In this document: piece after piece, positions 1 to 8,170 of the stretch
Layout of the letters: every line of letters starts with the position of its first letter
Position numbering within the stretch: the stretch's first letter is position 1
IMG/VR virus record: IMGVR_UViG_3300025087_000204
Location: 1-37,694 of that record
Direction: 5' to 3' (one strand)
From: a virus
DNA length: 37,694 nt
Made by a program: the position numbers and the translations under genes
Notes under the pieces: generated by a model
What the model saw: only the letters and a program-made list of their open reading frames with translations
Database searches by the model: none
Told to the model about the DNA's origin: nothing

Positions 1-357
1 AGTTGGCCATATTTTGAGTAAGCTCGTGCAAATTTTCCAACCCATGTATCTTTATCCATCTGATTCAACATGAAGGCTCTAAGCGAATGGGTCTTTTCAG
101 AATCCTTGCCATAAAGTTCTTCAGCTACCCAACAAAAGGCCATTCCGAGGCCACCAGCAAGACCACCAATAGCCCCAAGTCCTTGGAATCCAAGACTCGT
201 ATAATCCATCCACCCGGGCTTTGAACCTTCTGCCTGTTGCCGGCCTAGTTGAGCGGCCAGTCCCATCTGCTGTCTTTGAAGTCCTCTTTCATAGGACGAA
301 TCGTCAATTTCCTTATTAAACATCTGTCTCCGTAGGCCGAAATCAAGTCCGTACTGC
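1..357. repeat. Contig-end overlap (copy of 37338-37694)
   Basis: Bases 1-357 align without gaps to 37338-37694. I count seven differences, at 2, 9, 15, 21, 27, 99 and 104; bases 105-357 are identical. Six of the seven are synonymous third-position changes in the same reading frame. This looks like a circularly closing assembly made from two closely related strains, not an exact terminal repeat. Confidence 0.85.
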
Positions 358-1313
358 CGGGCCTGTTGGTCAAGACTTCTCTGCCCAGCTAAAAGAGTCT
401 GGGCCGTCTTACCGATATCCAAACCGCCTTGCGCCCTGGCTACCGCAACGTTTCCTAATGCGCTCGCCAATCCTTTGCTTTTTGCCGCTTCCAAAGCGTC
501 CAGGGAGTACCTGGAATTGCGCTGGCCTAACTGATTTTGGGCGGCCAAATCCTCTACCAACCCTCTCTTTTGCGGGGTATAGGCTTCTTCAGCGTCTCTT
601 TCTGTCTGCGCCTTTGCCGCCTGAAAAAGCTGTTCGTTTAAGTCGTTAAGTCCTAGGATTCCTTTGTCAATTTCCTGGGTTGCGGGCGTCGTCCCGGTTC
701 CAGCCGTTAATTTTGCTTGCTCGATGTACGGGTTTACTTTCCCTGAAATTATTTGATCATAGTTGGCTTTCCCTGTTATAACGTCCTCGGCGTACTTGGC
801 ATTGAAATTGCTTGCGACAAATTGTTTGACCTCATCTTCAGCCGGGAGTTTCCCAGTCTGCTTTAAAACCGTGTCAATGTAAGGTTTTGCCAAAGAAAGC
901 AGGGCGTTTGCGGCAATTACTTCTCGGCCTCCGGTAGGTTGGCCAAGATTCTCATACGCTTCCTTTACCTGGCCTTCATAATCCAATGGGCTTGTCCCAT
1001 AGGTTTTCTGGAAAAGCTGGATTCCGGGGTCTTGTGAGCCGCCGAAATCTAAGAGAGCATTTTGAGCTTGAGGTTGGGCCTGGGGCTGTGCCTGTGTTTG
1101 CCCCTGTTGCCCAGGCTGTTGAGCTTGAGGTTGGGCCTGGGGCTGTGCCTGTGTTTGCCCCTGTTGCCCAGGCTGTTGAGCTTGAGGCCCCAATCCAGGG
1201 CGAAACCTTCCTGTACGAGTAGGGCCGGCTCTGTTGACAGAACTATAAGGAAGGTAAATTTCGCCTGTTTGGTCGTCGTACTGCTCACCAGTTCTAGGAT
1301 CGGTTACAATCAT
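1..1313 (-). CDS. Internal virion/ejection-type protein, 5' part of a gene cut by the contig end
   Basis: The minus-strand frame opens at the ATG at 1313, with SD AGGGAGA five bases upstream, and runs without a stop to base 1. The remainder is at 37238-37694; joined through the 357-bp overlap the protein is 470 aa. Residues about 43-85 are Gln/Pro/Ala-rich with a 19-aa tandem repeat. Then comes a helical, Gln/Arg-rich stretch (motif GLQRQQMGLAAQLGRQQ) and a Gly-rich hydrophobic patch (GLGAIGGLAGGLGMAF). It is followed directly by two more long soluble proteins (415 and 676 aa), the usual arrangement of the three ejection proteins of short-tailed phages. I infer a role inside the capsid, in DNA ejection. 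No family is recognised, and the internal ATG at 323 is not the true start. Confidence 0.7.
   Translation of the reverse strand, partial: MIVTDPRTGEQYDDQTGEIYLPYSSVNRAGPTRTGRFRPGLGPQAQQPGQQGQTQAQPQAQPQAQQPGQQGQTQAQPQAQPQAQNALLDFGGSQDPGIQLFQKTYGTSPLDYEGQVKEAYENLGQPTGGREVIAANALLSLAKPYIDTVLKQTGKLPAEDEVKQFVASNFNAKYAEDVITGKANYDQIISGKVNPYIEQAKLTAGTGTTPATQEIDKGILGLNDLNEQLFQAAKAQTERDAEEAYTPQKRGLVEDLAAQNQLGQRNSRYSLDALEAAKSKGLASALGNVAVARAQGGLDIGKTAQTLLAGQRSLDQQARQYGLDFGLRRQMFNKEIDDSSYERGLQRQQMGLAAQLGRQQAEGSKPGWMDYTSLGFQGLGAIGGLAGGLGMAFCWVAEELYGKDSEKTHSLRAFMLNQMDKDTWVGKFARAYSKYGQ
1062..1187. repeat. 57-bp tandem repeat, two copies plus 12 bp
   Basis: Bases 1062-1118 and 1119-1175 are identical 57-mers, followed by the first 12 bases of a third copy. 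The unit is 19 codons, so the repeat keeps the frame of the minus-strand ejection-type gene and encodes a Gln/Ala/Pro/Gly-rich 19-residue repeat, probably a flexible linker. Copy number can vary by slippage or assembly collapse. Confidence 0.9.
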
Positions 1314-1314
1314 A

Positions 1315-1605
1315 TTATCTCCCTGTCATCAGTCTGAAGTTAGGACTGTAATAAAGAGTAGTCCCTAGTCTTAAAATCATGTGAACGCTTCCCGTGCTTT
1401 GGTACGTTCCCGAACTGTAAACCACCATCTCCCCGTCTTTTAGGTTCGCAAGAGGAGGGGTTGATGTCACGAGCCTGAAAATACCCTGTGCGGCGTAAAG
1501 ATTCCTGAACTCGCTCCAAATGTTCTGCTGACCCGAGTAGTCATTAAATATAGGCTCCGCCGCGTGCAATGCCGAAGCAAAAAAGAAAATAAAAAAATAT
1601 CTCAA
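1315..1605 (-). CDS. Small exported protein (signal peptide), 96 aa
   Basis: The start is TTG at 1605, overlapping the TGA of the upstream tail gene (TTGA), with SD GAGGGG just before it. The N-terminus is a typical Sec signal peptide: Met-Arg, a very hydrophobic run (YFFIFFFASAL), then HAA with an AxA-type site (ALHA|AEP). The mature part is short and beta-rich, with many Thr/Ser/Gly/Tyr residues, and no catalytic motif is visible. Its early motif NDYSGQQN echoes SDYSGGLN in the mature N-terminus of the 805-aa protein next door. It lies between the tail protein and the ejection genes, so I infer a small virion or tail accessory protein. Function unknown. Confidence 0.75.
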   Translation of the reverse strand: MRYFFIFFFASALHAAEPIFNDYSGQQNIWSEFRNLYAAQGIFRLVTSTPPLANLKDGEMVVYSSGTYQSTGSVHMILRLGTTLYYSPNFRLMTGR

Positions 1606-4019
1606 TTGCCCCTCGTTGGCAATGGAGTAAAAATTAAAGCCAACCCGTTAAAATTAAGCCCTTTGTCCAGGGTGCTGCTCCTAATCCTGAACCTGAAAGT
1701 CTTTCCGAACATCTTGGGAGTAAAGTCCGTGTAAAGTAGATTGCCTGTGCCGTCAAGAGGAATAAGCCGTTCCGTAAAAGCACCGCCGTCTATGCTTGTG
1801 CCAAGCCTCAATACCCCTCCGTTTTCCCTGTCTATGTCCACCCATCGTTCGTGAAGTTGTTTCTGCCACCAACCCGAAGCCTGGTTCCCGCCCAAAGCTC
1901 CTGTAAACGTCATGTCCGGCGTTTCATAAAAAGCGTCTATGGCTTGCCCATCATCGTTGGTTCCGTAGTCCAGCCTGTAAAAAGTCCCGGAATTTGAGGA
2001 ACCTCCGTAAAGTGTGCTGGAACCGTCCTTGAAAAGGCTTCCCATGTTCATTTGAGCCATGACGTTCCACGAATTTGGGTTGGGGTTGGTAAACCAGGAC
2101 TTCACATACTGAAGCCTTAAATTTGAAGCCAAGTCAGTAGCTATTGATAGCCAGTATTCGTTGTTCCATGCGATAGCTACGGGCCTGTTAGGCGCCCCTG
2201 ATCCTTGAAGGTAACTTAATGTTACTTGGTCAATATTAGAGGTTAAATTTCCAGGAGCAGAAATTGTTGAAGCCCATTGGAAATAATTGTTAATAGCCGG
2301 TGAATTTACAATCGTTCCTGGGAAAACTTGCCGCCATGTCTGAGTGGCGATGTTAATTACTGACGTAGAAGTCCTGTAAAAGAAAGCTATATTCCCACCC
2401 TGAGTTTCATATACTGAGTTAAAATTTCCAAAAGAAGTAACTCCGGTAACGGTCGCTATGTCGGAAATATAATTTCCCGTAGTTGTTCCCATCATAAATA
2501 TATCTGACATCCCGCTCAAAGAAGAAGGCCACAAAACAAATCCGGCAGATCCATTCAGTTCGTTAATTTGAACCCTTAACTGCATATTCCCATTCACCAA
2601 ATCGCTTGAAGTAAAGAGAACGTTCATCCTGCCAATATCCGTGTCCAACACATTTACTTGCTGAACAACCGTGTTTATAGAAAAGTCTTTAGGCCCATAA
2701 GTAAAGCTGTCTCCTGTGCGCATATTCCTTAAGGTGTTTGTAAAAGTCATCCCCGCTCCTGGAATTGGATCTAATGCCTTTGCCCATAATTTTAAAGTGC
2801 TATTGCCAAACAAAGTATAGTTTCCAGAATAAGATATTGGGATTGTTTCTGTAGTCCTTATCGTCATCCAATCCGTAGAACCGCCATCAGTGAGAATGGT
2901 ATAGGAGCTGTTCATGGCCGAAACTCCGGCCTGAGTGTTCGTAGAATAGCCCATTCTGAATGGAGTATCGGTAGACACAGTCACAACCCCAATTGCCAGC
3001 ATGGTAGCCCCAAACAAAGAATATCCTCTATCAAAATCTGCCTGTGTTTCCCAAATCAATTCTGTAATCCTTGTGGAAGGATTTGCCATAACCGCTACGT
3101 CCGGTTCAATCGAATCTGAAATCCTTTGAGAAAAAGACCCGTTATAAGCGTAAATTCCGTCTCGGCCTTTGTGGTATGCTACTCCGTCCAACAAAACTAC
3201 AGATTCTTGGGAAACTACTCCTGCCTGTGTCTCTATTTTCCGTTCAATGTATGTTGAATCGGAATCGCCGAAAAGAGTCCAAATTGAGCCGTCTTTGCCT
3301 ATCTGCAACTGGCCTCTTTGAACCCATAAAGCGTTCAACGCCTCTCCATCCGTAGACCCGATGGACTTGTTGTTCAGGTCAGGCCAAGCCAGGTAATGAT
3401 CTGGCGTTAGGATAGCTCCTCCAGTAGAAACGACCGCGCTCCAATCAAGAGAAGTGTTGTCCGCAGTCGTGTTCCCGACAAAAATCCTGTTTTGGTAGGC
3501 CGCTATATGCCTGCCTTTGGGCACGTTCGGGGTTCCGTTAGTCCCGTCCAAAACCTGCTTCACTCCGTCCGCGTCCCAAGTAAAAACAGCGTCAATTCCG
3601 TTGGTGATATAGACCTTGTTGTTTATCTGGGCAAATTCCAGCATGGCGTTGGGGTTCAACGCGCTTGAGATAAAGACGTAGGTCTGAAAATCTTGCGTTG
3701 AGAGGAGCATGGAACTGTCCGATACCAAAAACTCACTTGAGCCGTCGTTGTGATAAAAAGTGTAACCCGTCCGACCATCAATCAATGAACTGGTTGACCC
3801 GACCTCGACAAAACCACCCCTGGTGATAAGTTTCCCCGGGACTCTGTGGGTAAACACATTCCTCATGTTTGGAGAGTAGTTATTTGCGAGTTTGTGAGCT
3901 GGGACCAAGGTGTTTAATCCTCCAGAATAGTCCGAAATAACCTCAATATTTGCGTTCGTAGGCAAATCAGCCCCGTTCGCTAAAGCCGCCAAAAATAGAA
4001 TCCAAACAGCGTGTTTCAA
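1602..4019 (-). CDS. Tail hub-like beta-propeller protein with signal peptide, 805 aa
   Basis: The N-terminus is a Sec-type signal peptide (MKH, hydrophobic AVWILFLAAL, cleavage near ANG|AD). Residues about 30-75 carry a DYSGGLNT...NNYSPNMRNV...LITRGGF pattern, typical of large tail proteins in short-tailed phages. It continues through Trp/Asp/Gly-rich repeats (TNGIDAVFTWDADG; GRHIAAYQNRIFVG; DGEALNALW; KDGSIWTLFG; GVVSQESVVLLDGVAYHKGRDGI is the longest block) that resemble the phage beta-propeller tail hub. The C-terminal half is beta-rich. The start overlaps the preceding 64-aa gene by 4 bases. It sits directly after the adaptor, as a tail component should. A signal peptide on such a protein is unusual. 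The tail role is inferred from pattern and position. Confidence 0.7.
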   Translation of the reverse strand: MKHAVWILFLAALANGADLPTNANIEVISDYSGGLNTLVPAHKLANNYSPNMRNVFTHRVPGKLITRGGFVEVGSTSSLIDGRTGYTFYHNDGSSEFLVSDSSMLLSTQDFQTYVFISSALNPNAMLEFAQINNKVYITNGIDAVFTWDADGVKQVLDGTNGTPNVPKGRHIAAYQNRIFVGNTTADNTSLDWSAVVSTGGAILTPDHYLAWPDLNNKSIGSTDGEALNALWVQRGQLQIGKDGSIWTLFGDSDSTYIERKIETQAGVVSQESVVLLDGVAYHKGRDGIYAYNGSFSQRISDSIEPDVAVMANPSTRITELIWETQADFDRGYSLFGATMLAIGVVTVSTDTPFRMGYSTNTQAGVSAMNSSYTILTDGGSTDWMTIRTTETIPISYSGNYTLFGNSTLKLWAKALDPIPGAGMTFTNTLRNMRTGDSFTYGPKDFSINTVVQQVNVLDTDIGRMNVLFTSSDLVNGNMQLRVQINELNGSAGFVLWPSSLSGMSDIFMMGTTTGNYISDIATVTGVTSFGNFNSVYETQGGNIAFFYRTSTSVINIATQTWRQVFPGTIVNSPAINNYFQWASTISAPGNLTSNIDQVTLSYLQGSGAPNRPVAIAWNNEYWLSIATDLASNLRLQYVKSWFTNPNPNSWNVMAQMNMGSLFKDGSSTLYGGSSNSGTFYRLDYGTNDDGQAIDAFYETPDMTFTGALGGNQASGWWQKQLHERWVDIDRENGGVLRLGTSIDGGAFTERLIPLDGTGNLLYTDFTPKMFGKTFRFRIRSSTLDKGLNFNGLALIFTPLPTRGN

Positions 4020-4210
4020 TCGTGGTCAATCTCCGGTGGCGACGTTCGACCGAGAAAGTGGCGAAAACCTCCGATTGGCTCCGACCCGAATAGCTCGCCA
4101 AAAGTCGCAAAATCCGTCCCTAAAGGCGCGCCCGTGATGTTGTCGCCGCCCCAATACAAAAGCGATTTTGTCGGCCTGTCTAAAGCGAAATTGTTTGAAG
4201 ATGGAGTCAT
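4016..4210 (-). CDS. Small protein between adaptor and tail gene, 64 aa
   Basis: The start ATG overlaps the stop of the adaptor gene (ATGA), and its own stop overlaps the start of the tail gene, so it is translationally coupled at both ends. It is rich in Gly, Phe and Pro, with no transmembrane segment or Cys motif. Position suggests a small head-tail or tail completion protein, but the sequence gives no functional clue. The short opposite-strand ORF here has no SD or neighbours and looks like a shadow. Confidence 0.65.
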   Translation of the reverse strand: MTPSSNNFALDRPTKSLLYWGGDNITGAPLGTDFATFGELFGSEPIGGFRHFLGRTSPPEIDHD

Positions 4211-4941
4211 GGGATCACACCTCCGCTAAAATTGTCTCCGACGTCAATATCCATGCCCCAAGAAAACCCGAGGGCGTCTTTTGATTCTTGCGTCACTTCG
4301 CTCTGAATCAGTTTAACCTTATCCATAAACATCCTTTCCATTTCCTTTGATATAGCCACGTTTTTCAGGTCAATATACGCCAAATGGAGCGCATATAAAG
4401 GAAGCAGGTTATGGTACGGGGCCGGGAGGTCGGGGACGTCACTGTCAACCGCAATCGTTGCCGGGACATAGCCGTAATTGAGCCATATCTTTTTGCCGGA
4501 AGCCGCGCCTATCGCGTTAGGACGGGGGAAAACGTAGATGGTCTTTTTGTCAAGCTGGATGAGGTATTCCGGCCTGTCGGAAGTCGAGCCTGAAGTCTGG
4601 TCAAGCCAGCTTGGATACATCTCCCTCAACGTCTCTTCTATGGTGATCCGCAAAGGCCGGATGTCGTTGGTTAAGGAATCCCTGTTGCCGAAATAAGCCG
4701 TCCTCAAAAGAAGGTTGTCTACCGGGTTGGAGTAAGACCCCACACCTTCCTCGGCCTGGACCGACACCAAGTCCCGATTGTGTTCGATAAAGACGGCGGC
4801 GAACTCAACCGCTTCGTTCAAATACCCGTCAATTACGGACGAACTCGGAAAATGAGTGTTCGGGTTCGACGTTACAACCTGAGGATTGTCCTCTTGGAGT
4901 TTGTTGTAAACGACTTGACGAAGCTGGCCGAGGGTTTTCAT
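4207..4941 (-). CDS. Head-tail adaptor (gp6-like), 244 aa
   Basis: The N-terminus (MKTLGQLRQVVYNKLQED) is followed at residues about 30-60 by a helical segment (SVIDGYLNEAVEFAAVFIEH). The second half has a helix with LPAPYHNLLPLYALHLAY and then a long amphipathic C-terminal helix. This succession of short helices around a central beta part, in a protein of about 240 aa coded between capsid and tail hub, is typical of the adaptor ring that docks under the portal in short-tailed phages. It follows the 126-aa coiled-coil gene with a 4-base overlap. Family assignment rests on pattern and context. Confidence 0.6.
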   Translation of the reverse strand: MKTLGQLRQVVYNKLQEDNPQVVTSNPNTHFPSSSVIDGYLNEAVEFAAVFIEHNRDLVSVQAEEGVGSYSNPVDNLLLRTAYFGNRDSLTNDIRPLRITIEETLREMYPSWLDQTSGSTSDRPEYLIQLDKKTIYVFPRPNAIGAASGKKIWLNYGYVPATIAVDSDVPDLPAPYHNLLPLYALHLAYIDLKNVAISKEMERMFMDKVKLIQSEVTQESKDALGFSWGMDIDVGDNFSGGVIP

Positions 4942-5318
4942 GCCTTTACAGCCTTTTTATCTTTAGCGTTCCAGAGGATTTTATCGGCTTCGGCCAGTTT
5001 CTCCTTGGCTTCCCGTTCCATGTGGTTGATTGATGCGACCCTGGCCCTCATATTGGAGTCAACCTCTTTGGCTTTTTCCTCGGCCACGGAAATAATCGCC
5101 TGCGCTCTTTTGTTGACTTCCTCGATCAATACCTGGTTTTCAGAGATTTTCTTTTCCTGGTCAACGATTCTCAAGTGATTGTTTTCAATCCGGTATTTCT
5201 GGCTTTTGAGCGTCACCCGCCCGTCGCCCAATAGATCGTTCAAGGTTGTGAGGATTGGTTTAAGTTTTTCGACGTTTTCAGCGAACTGCAATTCTTCCGG
5301 CGTTTGTGGCGTTTCCAT
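4938..5318 (-). CDS. Coiled-coil protein, 126 aa
   Basis: Almost the whole chain is charged and helical: residues about 45-115 are a long Glu/Lys/Arg-rich heptad-like stretch (for example ENQVLIEEVNKRAQAIISVA). There is no signal peptide, membrane segment or Cys pair. SD AAAGGAGAAA precedes the ATG at 5318, and the stop overlaps the adaptor start. It resembles in style the coiled-coil protein at 31340-31780. It may be a chaperone or a minor head protein; function unknown. Confidence 0.7.
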   Translation of the reverse strand: METPQTPEELQFAENVEKLKPILTTLNDLLGDGRVTLKSQKYRIENNHLRIVDQEKKISENQVLIEEVNKRAQAIISVAEEKAKEVDSNMRARVASINHMEREAKEKLAEADKILWNAKDKKAVKA

Positions 5319-5329
5319 GATTTTCTCCT

Positions 5330-5611
5330 TTAATTCCCGATGTGTTTCTCTGCAATCTTGCCGTTTTCCATCCTGCGGCCTTGAGCGAATCTGCCGTTTC
5401 CTATCGGGATGGCGACTCCCCTGTTTATTTCACCTTCTTCCGCGCGGCTTATCCAAGACTCGTCTTTTGTGCCTTTCATCAAAAGCCGCCCGCTATTTAT
5501 TCCGGGCTTAAACGTGGGAAGGCCGGGAGTGACAGTCGAACATCCTCCACAGACGTTGCCCTTGTAACTCGCTTCAAATGTGTTCCAACACCTGACGCAT
5601 CTGTTTGTCAT
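5330..5611 (-). CDS. Cys-rich zinc-ribbon-like protein, 93 aa
   Basis: The N-terminus holds CVRCWNTF and CGGC (CxxC at residues about 5-8 and CxxC about 21-24), which look like one zinc-ribbon knuckle pair. The rest is basic and Gly-rich (GNGRFAQGRRMENGK). I take the ATG at 5611 rather than the TTG at 5614. There is little SD; the strong hairpin at 5622-5652 sits directly upstream and may limit initiation. It lies within the head gene cluster, so it may be structural or regulatory. Function unknown. Confidence 0.6.
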   Translation of the reverse strand: MTNRCVRCWNTFEASYKGNVCGGCSTVTPGLPTFKPGINSGRLLMKGTKDESWISRAEEGEINRGVAIPIGNGRFAQGRRMENGKIAEKHIGN

Positions 5612-5621
5612 CAAATTGTGC

Positions 5622-5652
5622 GGGGCAGAGAGGCTGTTAACCTCTCTACCCC
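5622..5652 (-). other. Strong stem-loop between capsid-cluster genes
   Basis: GGGGCAGAGAGG (5622-5633) and CCTCTCTACCCC (5641-5652) form a 12-bp stem (one G-U in the minus-strand RNA) with a 7-base loop. No T-tract follows on either strand, so it is not a classic terminator. It lies between the exported capsid-adjacent gene and the zinc-ribbon gene and may be an mRNA processing or stability element. Confidence 0.6.
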
Positions 5653-5660
5653 GACTCTAA

Positions 5661-6224
5661 TCAGTCCTGCCTAAGGTAGTAGAGCAAGTCAGCCCGATTA
5701 AGGGGATTTGCACCCGTACCAGTTATGTCGCCTGGCCCGGGGATATTAACCCCATAGAACAGGTTTCCGTAAGCCCGCACAGGCCATTTCAAATGAACTG
5801 GCCCGCCGCAAATGCTTATTCCAGGAGTTCCACCGGAAGTGGAAATTGACACGTTGTTGTAAATACGGGTCAATTCCCTTGACTGTGTGATGCCAGAAGT
5901 AGACACAACCACGCTCACGTAGTTACTGTTTCCACAAAGACCAGTGGAAAAGTTGACTCCGTGAATTAACCAGCTCAATTGGGGGATAACCCCATTGACA
6001 TTGGTTGTGCTGAACTTCGCGTATCCGAACCCTCTGGGCCCGTTTTCCGTGGGGACAGTTGTATGTCCCACATAGAACGAGTTTGTCGCAACGTCCACGC
6101 CGCCGTAATCAGCCGGGATTGAAGTCGTCATGCCGCTATAAGGAGTGCTCCTTAAATCGGCAGCGACGACATTCATAATCCCCAAGCTCAAGAAGACGGC
6201 TAAGACTACATATAACTTCTTCAT
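5661..6224 (-). CDS. Exported capsid-adjacent protein, 187 aa
   Basis: The start is set by SD AAGGAGG eight bases before the ATG at 6224; the longer open frame upstream overlaps the capsid gene and is rejected. It has a textbook Sec signal peptide: MKK, hydrophobic LYVVLAVFLSLGIMNV, site VVA|AD. The mature part is beta-rich with repeated Ser/Thr/Gly stretches (VVVSTSGITQS, VSISTSGGTPGIS) and two Cys near residues 138 and 173. It sits immediately downstream of the major capsid protein, where decoration proteins usually lie. I infer a capsid-surface or secreted companion protein; the export signal is the odd feature. Confidence 0.75.
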   Translation of the reverse strand: MKKLYVVLAVFLSLGIMNVVAADLRSTPYSGMTTSIPADYGGVDVATNSFYVGHTTVPTENGPRGFGYAKFSTTNVNGVIPQLSWLIHGVNFSTGLCGNSNYVSVVVSTSGITQSRELTRIYNNVSISTSGGTPGISICGGPVHLKWPVRAYGNLFYGVNIPGPGDITGTGANPLNRADLLYYLRQD

Positions 6225-6237
6225 CTTAGTGCCTCCT

Positions 6238-7179
6238 TTATGAGCCGTTTGTGATGTAGATCGGAACGCCGTGGTTCGCTCGAACGCCTCGAACTCCGTA
6301 CAGAGAATTTGCCGCGACCAACGTCCCGAACTGCTCGGAAGGCGTGGTTCTGACTTTCTCGTACTTGGCATTGATCTGGAACGCGTAAGCCAAAGACTCC
6401 TCATGTATAAGAGCCCCGGCAGTCGTTCCGGTGACGTTAACTCCGCTTGCGCCGTGGATAATCGCGCCCGTATCAATGTTGATTGTGCTTGCACCGTTCA
6501 GGAGCGTGGATTCGTAAGCAGGGAATCCTAAGATCATCTGCTTGAACCCGTAAATCCCCGTGATGATTGTGGATTTGGCGTTTCCTGTGGTGTTCGCGTT
6601 GGTCTGGACTTCGTTTCTCAGCCAACCTTGATAAAAGGCTTCTACCGGCAGAATCCAATGGATGCTATCCGGTGGAATCTGTCTCCGACGCATGGCTTGA
6701 ACCATGTTAAGTGCTTCGTCCCGCCCGAACGCAACTCCGGTTCCGGGCGCTCCGACTCCTTGCCCGGCAGTTCCGTTATATCCCGTAAAGTCCAGGAACA
6801 GGTCAGCCAAGTCGATTTCCGCGAACTCAGCCAGCCTCTCTCCGAACTGCGAGGGAAGTTCCGTTTCCAAAGTCAGGATAGACTGTTTTGACTGTTTGTC
6901 CGTGATGATGTGAGACACATACCGCCACGTGTTCACGTTCACCTGAACGTTTGTGAAAGTCAAAGTTTCAGACGTAAAAGTCCCGTCTGCCGCTACAGTC
7001 CCGCCCGCGACCCTGGGTTTAATCGAAATGTTGATTATTTCCCCGGATTCTTCAACGAGCGCGCTCCTGTTAAGGACGCACTTTCCAATGGTTGCTTTGC
7101 CGTACCTTGACTGTAGGACTTTTAAATCCCACTTTTGGTCAAAGGACGGCCTCATTCCTGCATCTGTTAAAGTAGCCAT
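6238..7179 (-). CDS. Major capsid protein, 313 aa
   Basis: The length fits a HK97-fold capsid protein of the N4/P22-like type. Visible features are an early helix (DQKWDLKVLQSRYG), a beta strand run with ISIKPRVAGG and LTFTNVQVNVN, the spine-helix-like GERLAEFAEIDLADLFLDF, a central QAMRRRQIPPDSIHWILP block, and a C-terminal EKVRTTPSEQFGTLVAANSLYGVRG stretch typical of capsid C-termini. It follows the scaffold gene after a 72-base gap and precedes the exported 187-aa protein, the standard head order. SD AAGAGAG precedes the ATG at 7179. Confidence 0.8.
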   Translation of the reverse strand: MATLTDAGMRPSFDQKWDLKVLQSRYGKATIGKCVLNRSALVEESGEIINISIKPRVAGGTVAADGTFTSETLTFTNVQVNVNTWRYVSHIITDKQSKQSILTLETELPSQFGERLAEFAEIDLADLFLDFTGYNGTAGQGVGAPGTGVAFGRDEALNMVQAMRRRQIPPDSIHWILPVEAFYQGWLRNEVQTNANTTGNAKSTIITGIYGFKQMILGFPAYESTLLNGASTINIDTGAIIHGASGVNVTGTTAGALIHEESLAYAFQINAKYEKVRTTPSEQFGTLVAANSLYGVRGVRANHGVPIYITNGS

Positions 7180-7251
7180 TTTACTCTCTTAACCTAATGG
7201 GCTTTCGCCTTTTCGATTAAGAGCCTAATTTCCTGAAAAAGACTTGTTCTT

Positions 7252-8064
7252 TTACTTGCCTACCCTGGACTCCACATCGCTTTTCTTTACCAAAGCGTCC
7301 AGCTTAGCCATGAATTGAGGATCTTTCATAAGTTCAGGCACAGTCGCGATCTGGGCGTATAACGCCCCGATTTCCGTTTCCGTTGTCGCGCGGCCTGCCC
7401 CGGCTGTTTGAGCCGTGGCGGTTGAAGCCATCTGCGCTTTTGAAGGCGCAAAGGCGTTTTTACCTTGCCCGTACCGTGATTGATACTCTTTCAAGGCTAA
7501 CTGGGCGGCGTGTTTGGGATTTACTTGAGCGTAAGCTTCCAGAGAGTTGCCGTCATCATCCTCCTCCAGAAGTATCTCTTTCATCCTTTCCTCGCCGTTG
7601 GGGTCTTTTCGGATAAGTTCGTTTGTCCTAATCAGTCTCAATCCTTCTTGCCGCAAGTTTTCCTTCTGTCTCAGGGATTCTTTTTCTTCAATGGCTTTAA
7701 GAATATCGTCTCGGACTTCCGATTTGCCGCCGTCAAGAATTTTCTTGATTGCGTTAATCGGGTCCTGGACAAGTTCTTCCCTTGTGACTTGGGGAACACT
7801 TGGTTTCGGCGCGGCTTGAGGCGGTTCCGATGATCTTGGGTTAAAAGATTGTTTAAAAGACCTGAATTCCTTCACCAAATTTTTAATTTGGCGGGCGGTC
7901 TCATAATCGGGCGTTCCCGGCTGGGCCTGGCTTGTAGATTGGCCTCCCTCGACCTGGGACGGCGTAGAAGTTTGCGGCTGATCAATTGTCTCAGTCGCCT
8001 GCGGAGCCGATGTCGTTTCGGCCTGACCCTCCTCTACCTGGGTCTGTTGGATTGGAGCTTCCAT
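7252..8064 (-). CDS. Scaffolding protein, 270 aa
   Basis: The ATG at 8064 is preceded by a good SD (AAGGAG), so the 18 extra upstream codons of the open frame are not used. The N-terminal 75 residues are Gln/Thr/Pro/Glu-rich and disordered. The middle is a charged helical region (DDILKAIEEKESLRQKENLR), and the C-terminus is helical and basic (FMAKLDALVKKSDVESRVGK). This composition and the place directly before the major capsid gene are characteristic of phage scaffolds, which guide procapsid assembly and then leave. Confidence 0.75.
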   Translation of the reverse strand: MEAPIQQTQVEEGQAETTSAPQATETIDQPQTSTPSQVEGGQSTSQAQPGTPDYETARQIKNLVKEFRSFKQSFNPRSSEPPQAAPKPSVPQVTREELVQDPINAIKKILDGGKSEVRDDILKAIEEKESLRQKENLRQEGLRLIRTNELIRKDPNGEERMKEILLEEDDDGNSLEAYAQVNPKHAAQLALKEYQSRYGQGKNAFAPSKAQMASTATAQTAGAGRATTETEIGALYAQIATVPELMKDPQFMAKLDALVKKSDVESRVGK

Positions 8065-8129
8065 ATTTATTCTCCTTCCCGTATCACGGTCTGTCTGGTT
8101 TCGCCCGGTCAAGGGCAAATCGTTTGAAC

Positions 8130-8170
8130 AAAAAAAAGACTGTGCCCAAGATTAGTATTGGGCCACAGTC
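8130..8170 (-). terminator. Rho-independent terminator upstream of scaffold gene
   Basis: In the minus-strand RNA, GACTGTG(G)CCCAA pairs with TTGGGCACAGTC (12 bp, one bulge, 8-base loop) and is followed by eight Us (8137-8130). It lies inside the late operon, between the glycosyltransferase and the scaffold gene, just beyond the HNH cassette. It would reduce read-through into the head genes unless antiterminated. Confidence 0.75.

Noticed and set aside
458-649. Plus-strand ORF opposite the ejection-type gene
   Set aside because: The minus-strand frame is open from 1313 to the contig end, has an SD and continues at the other end; the plus ORF is a shadow.
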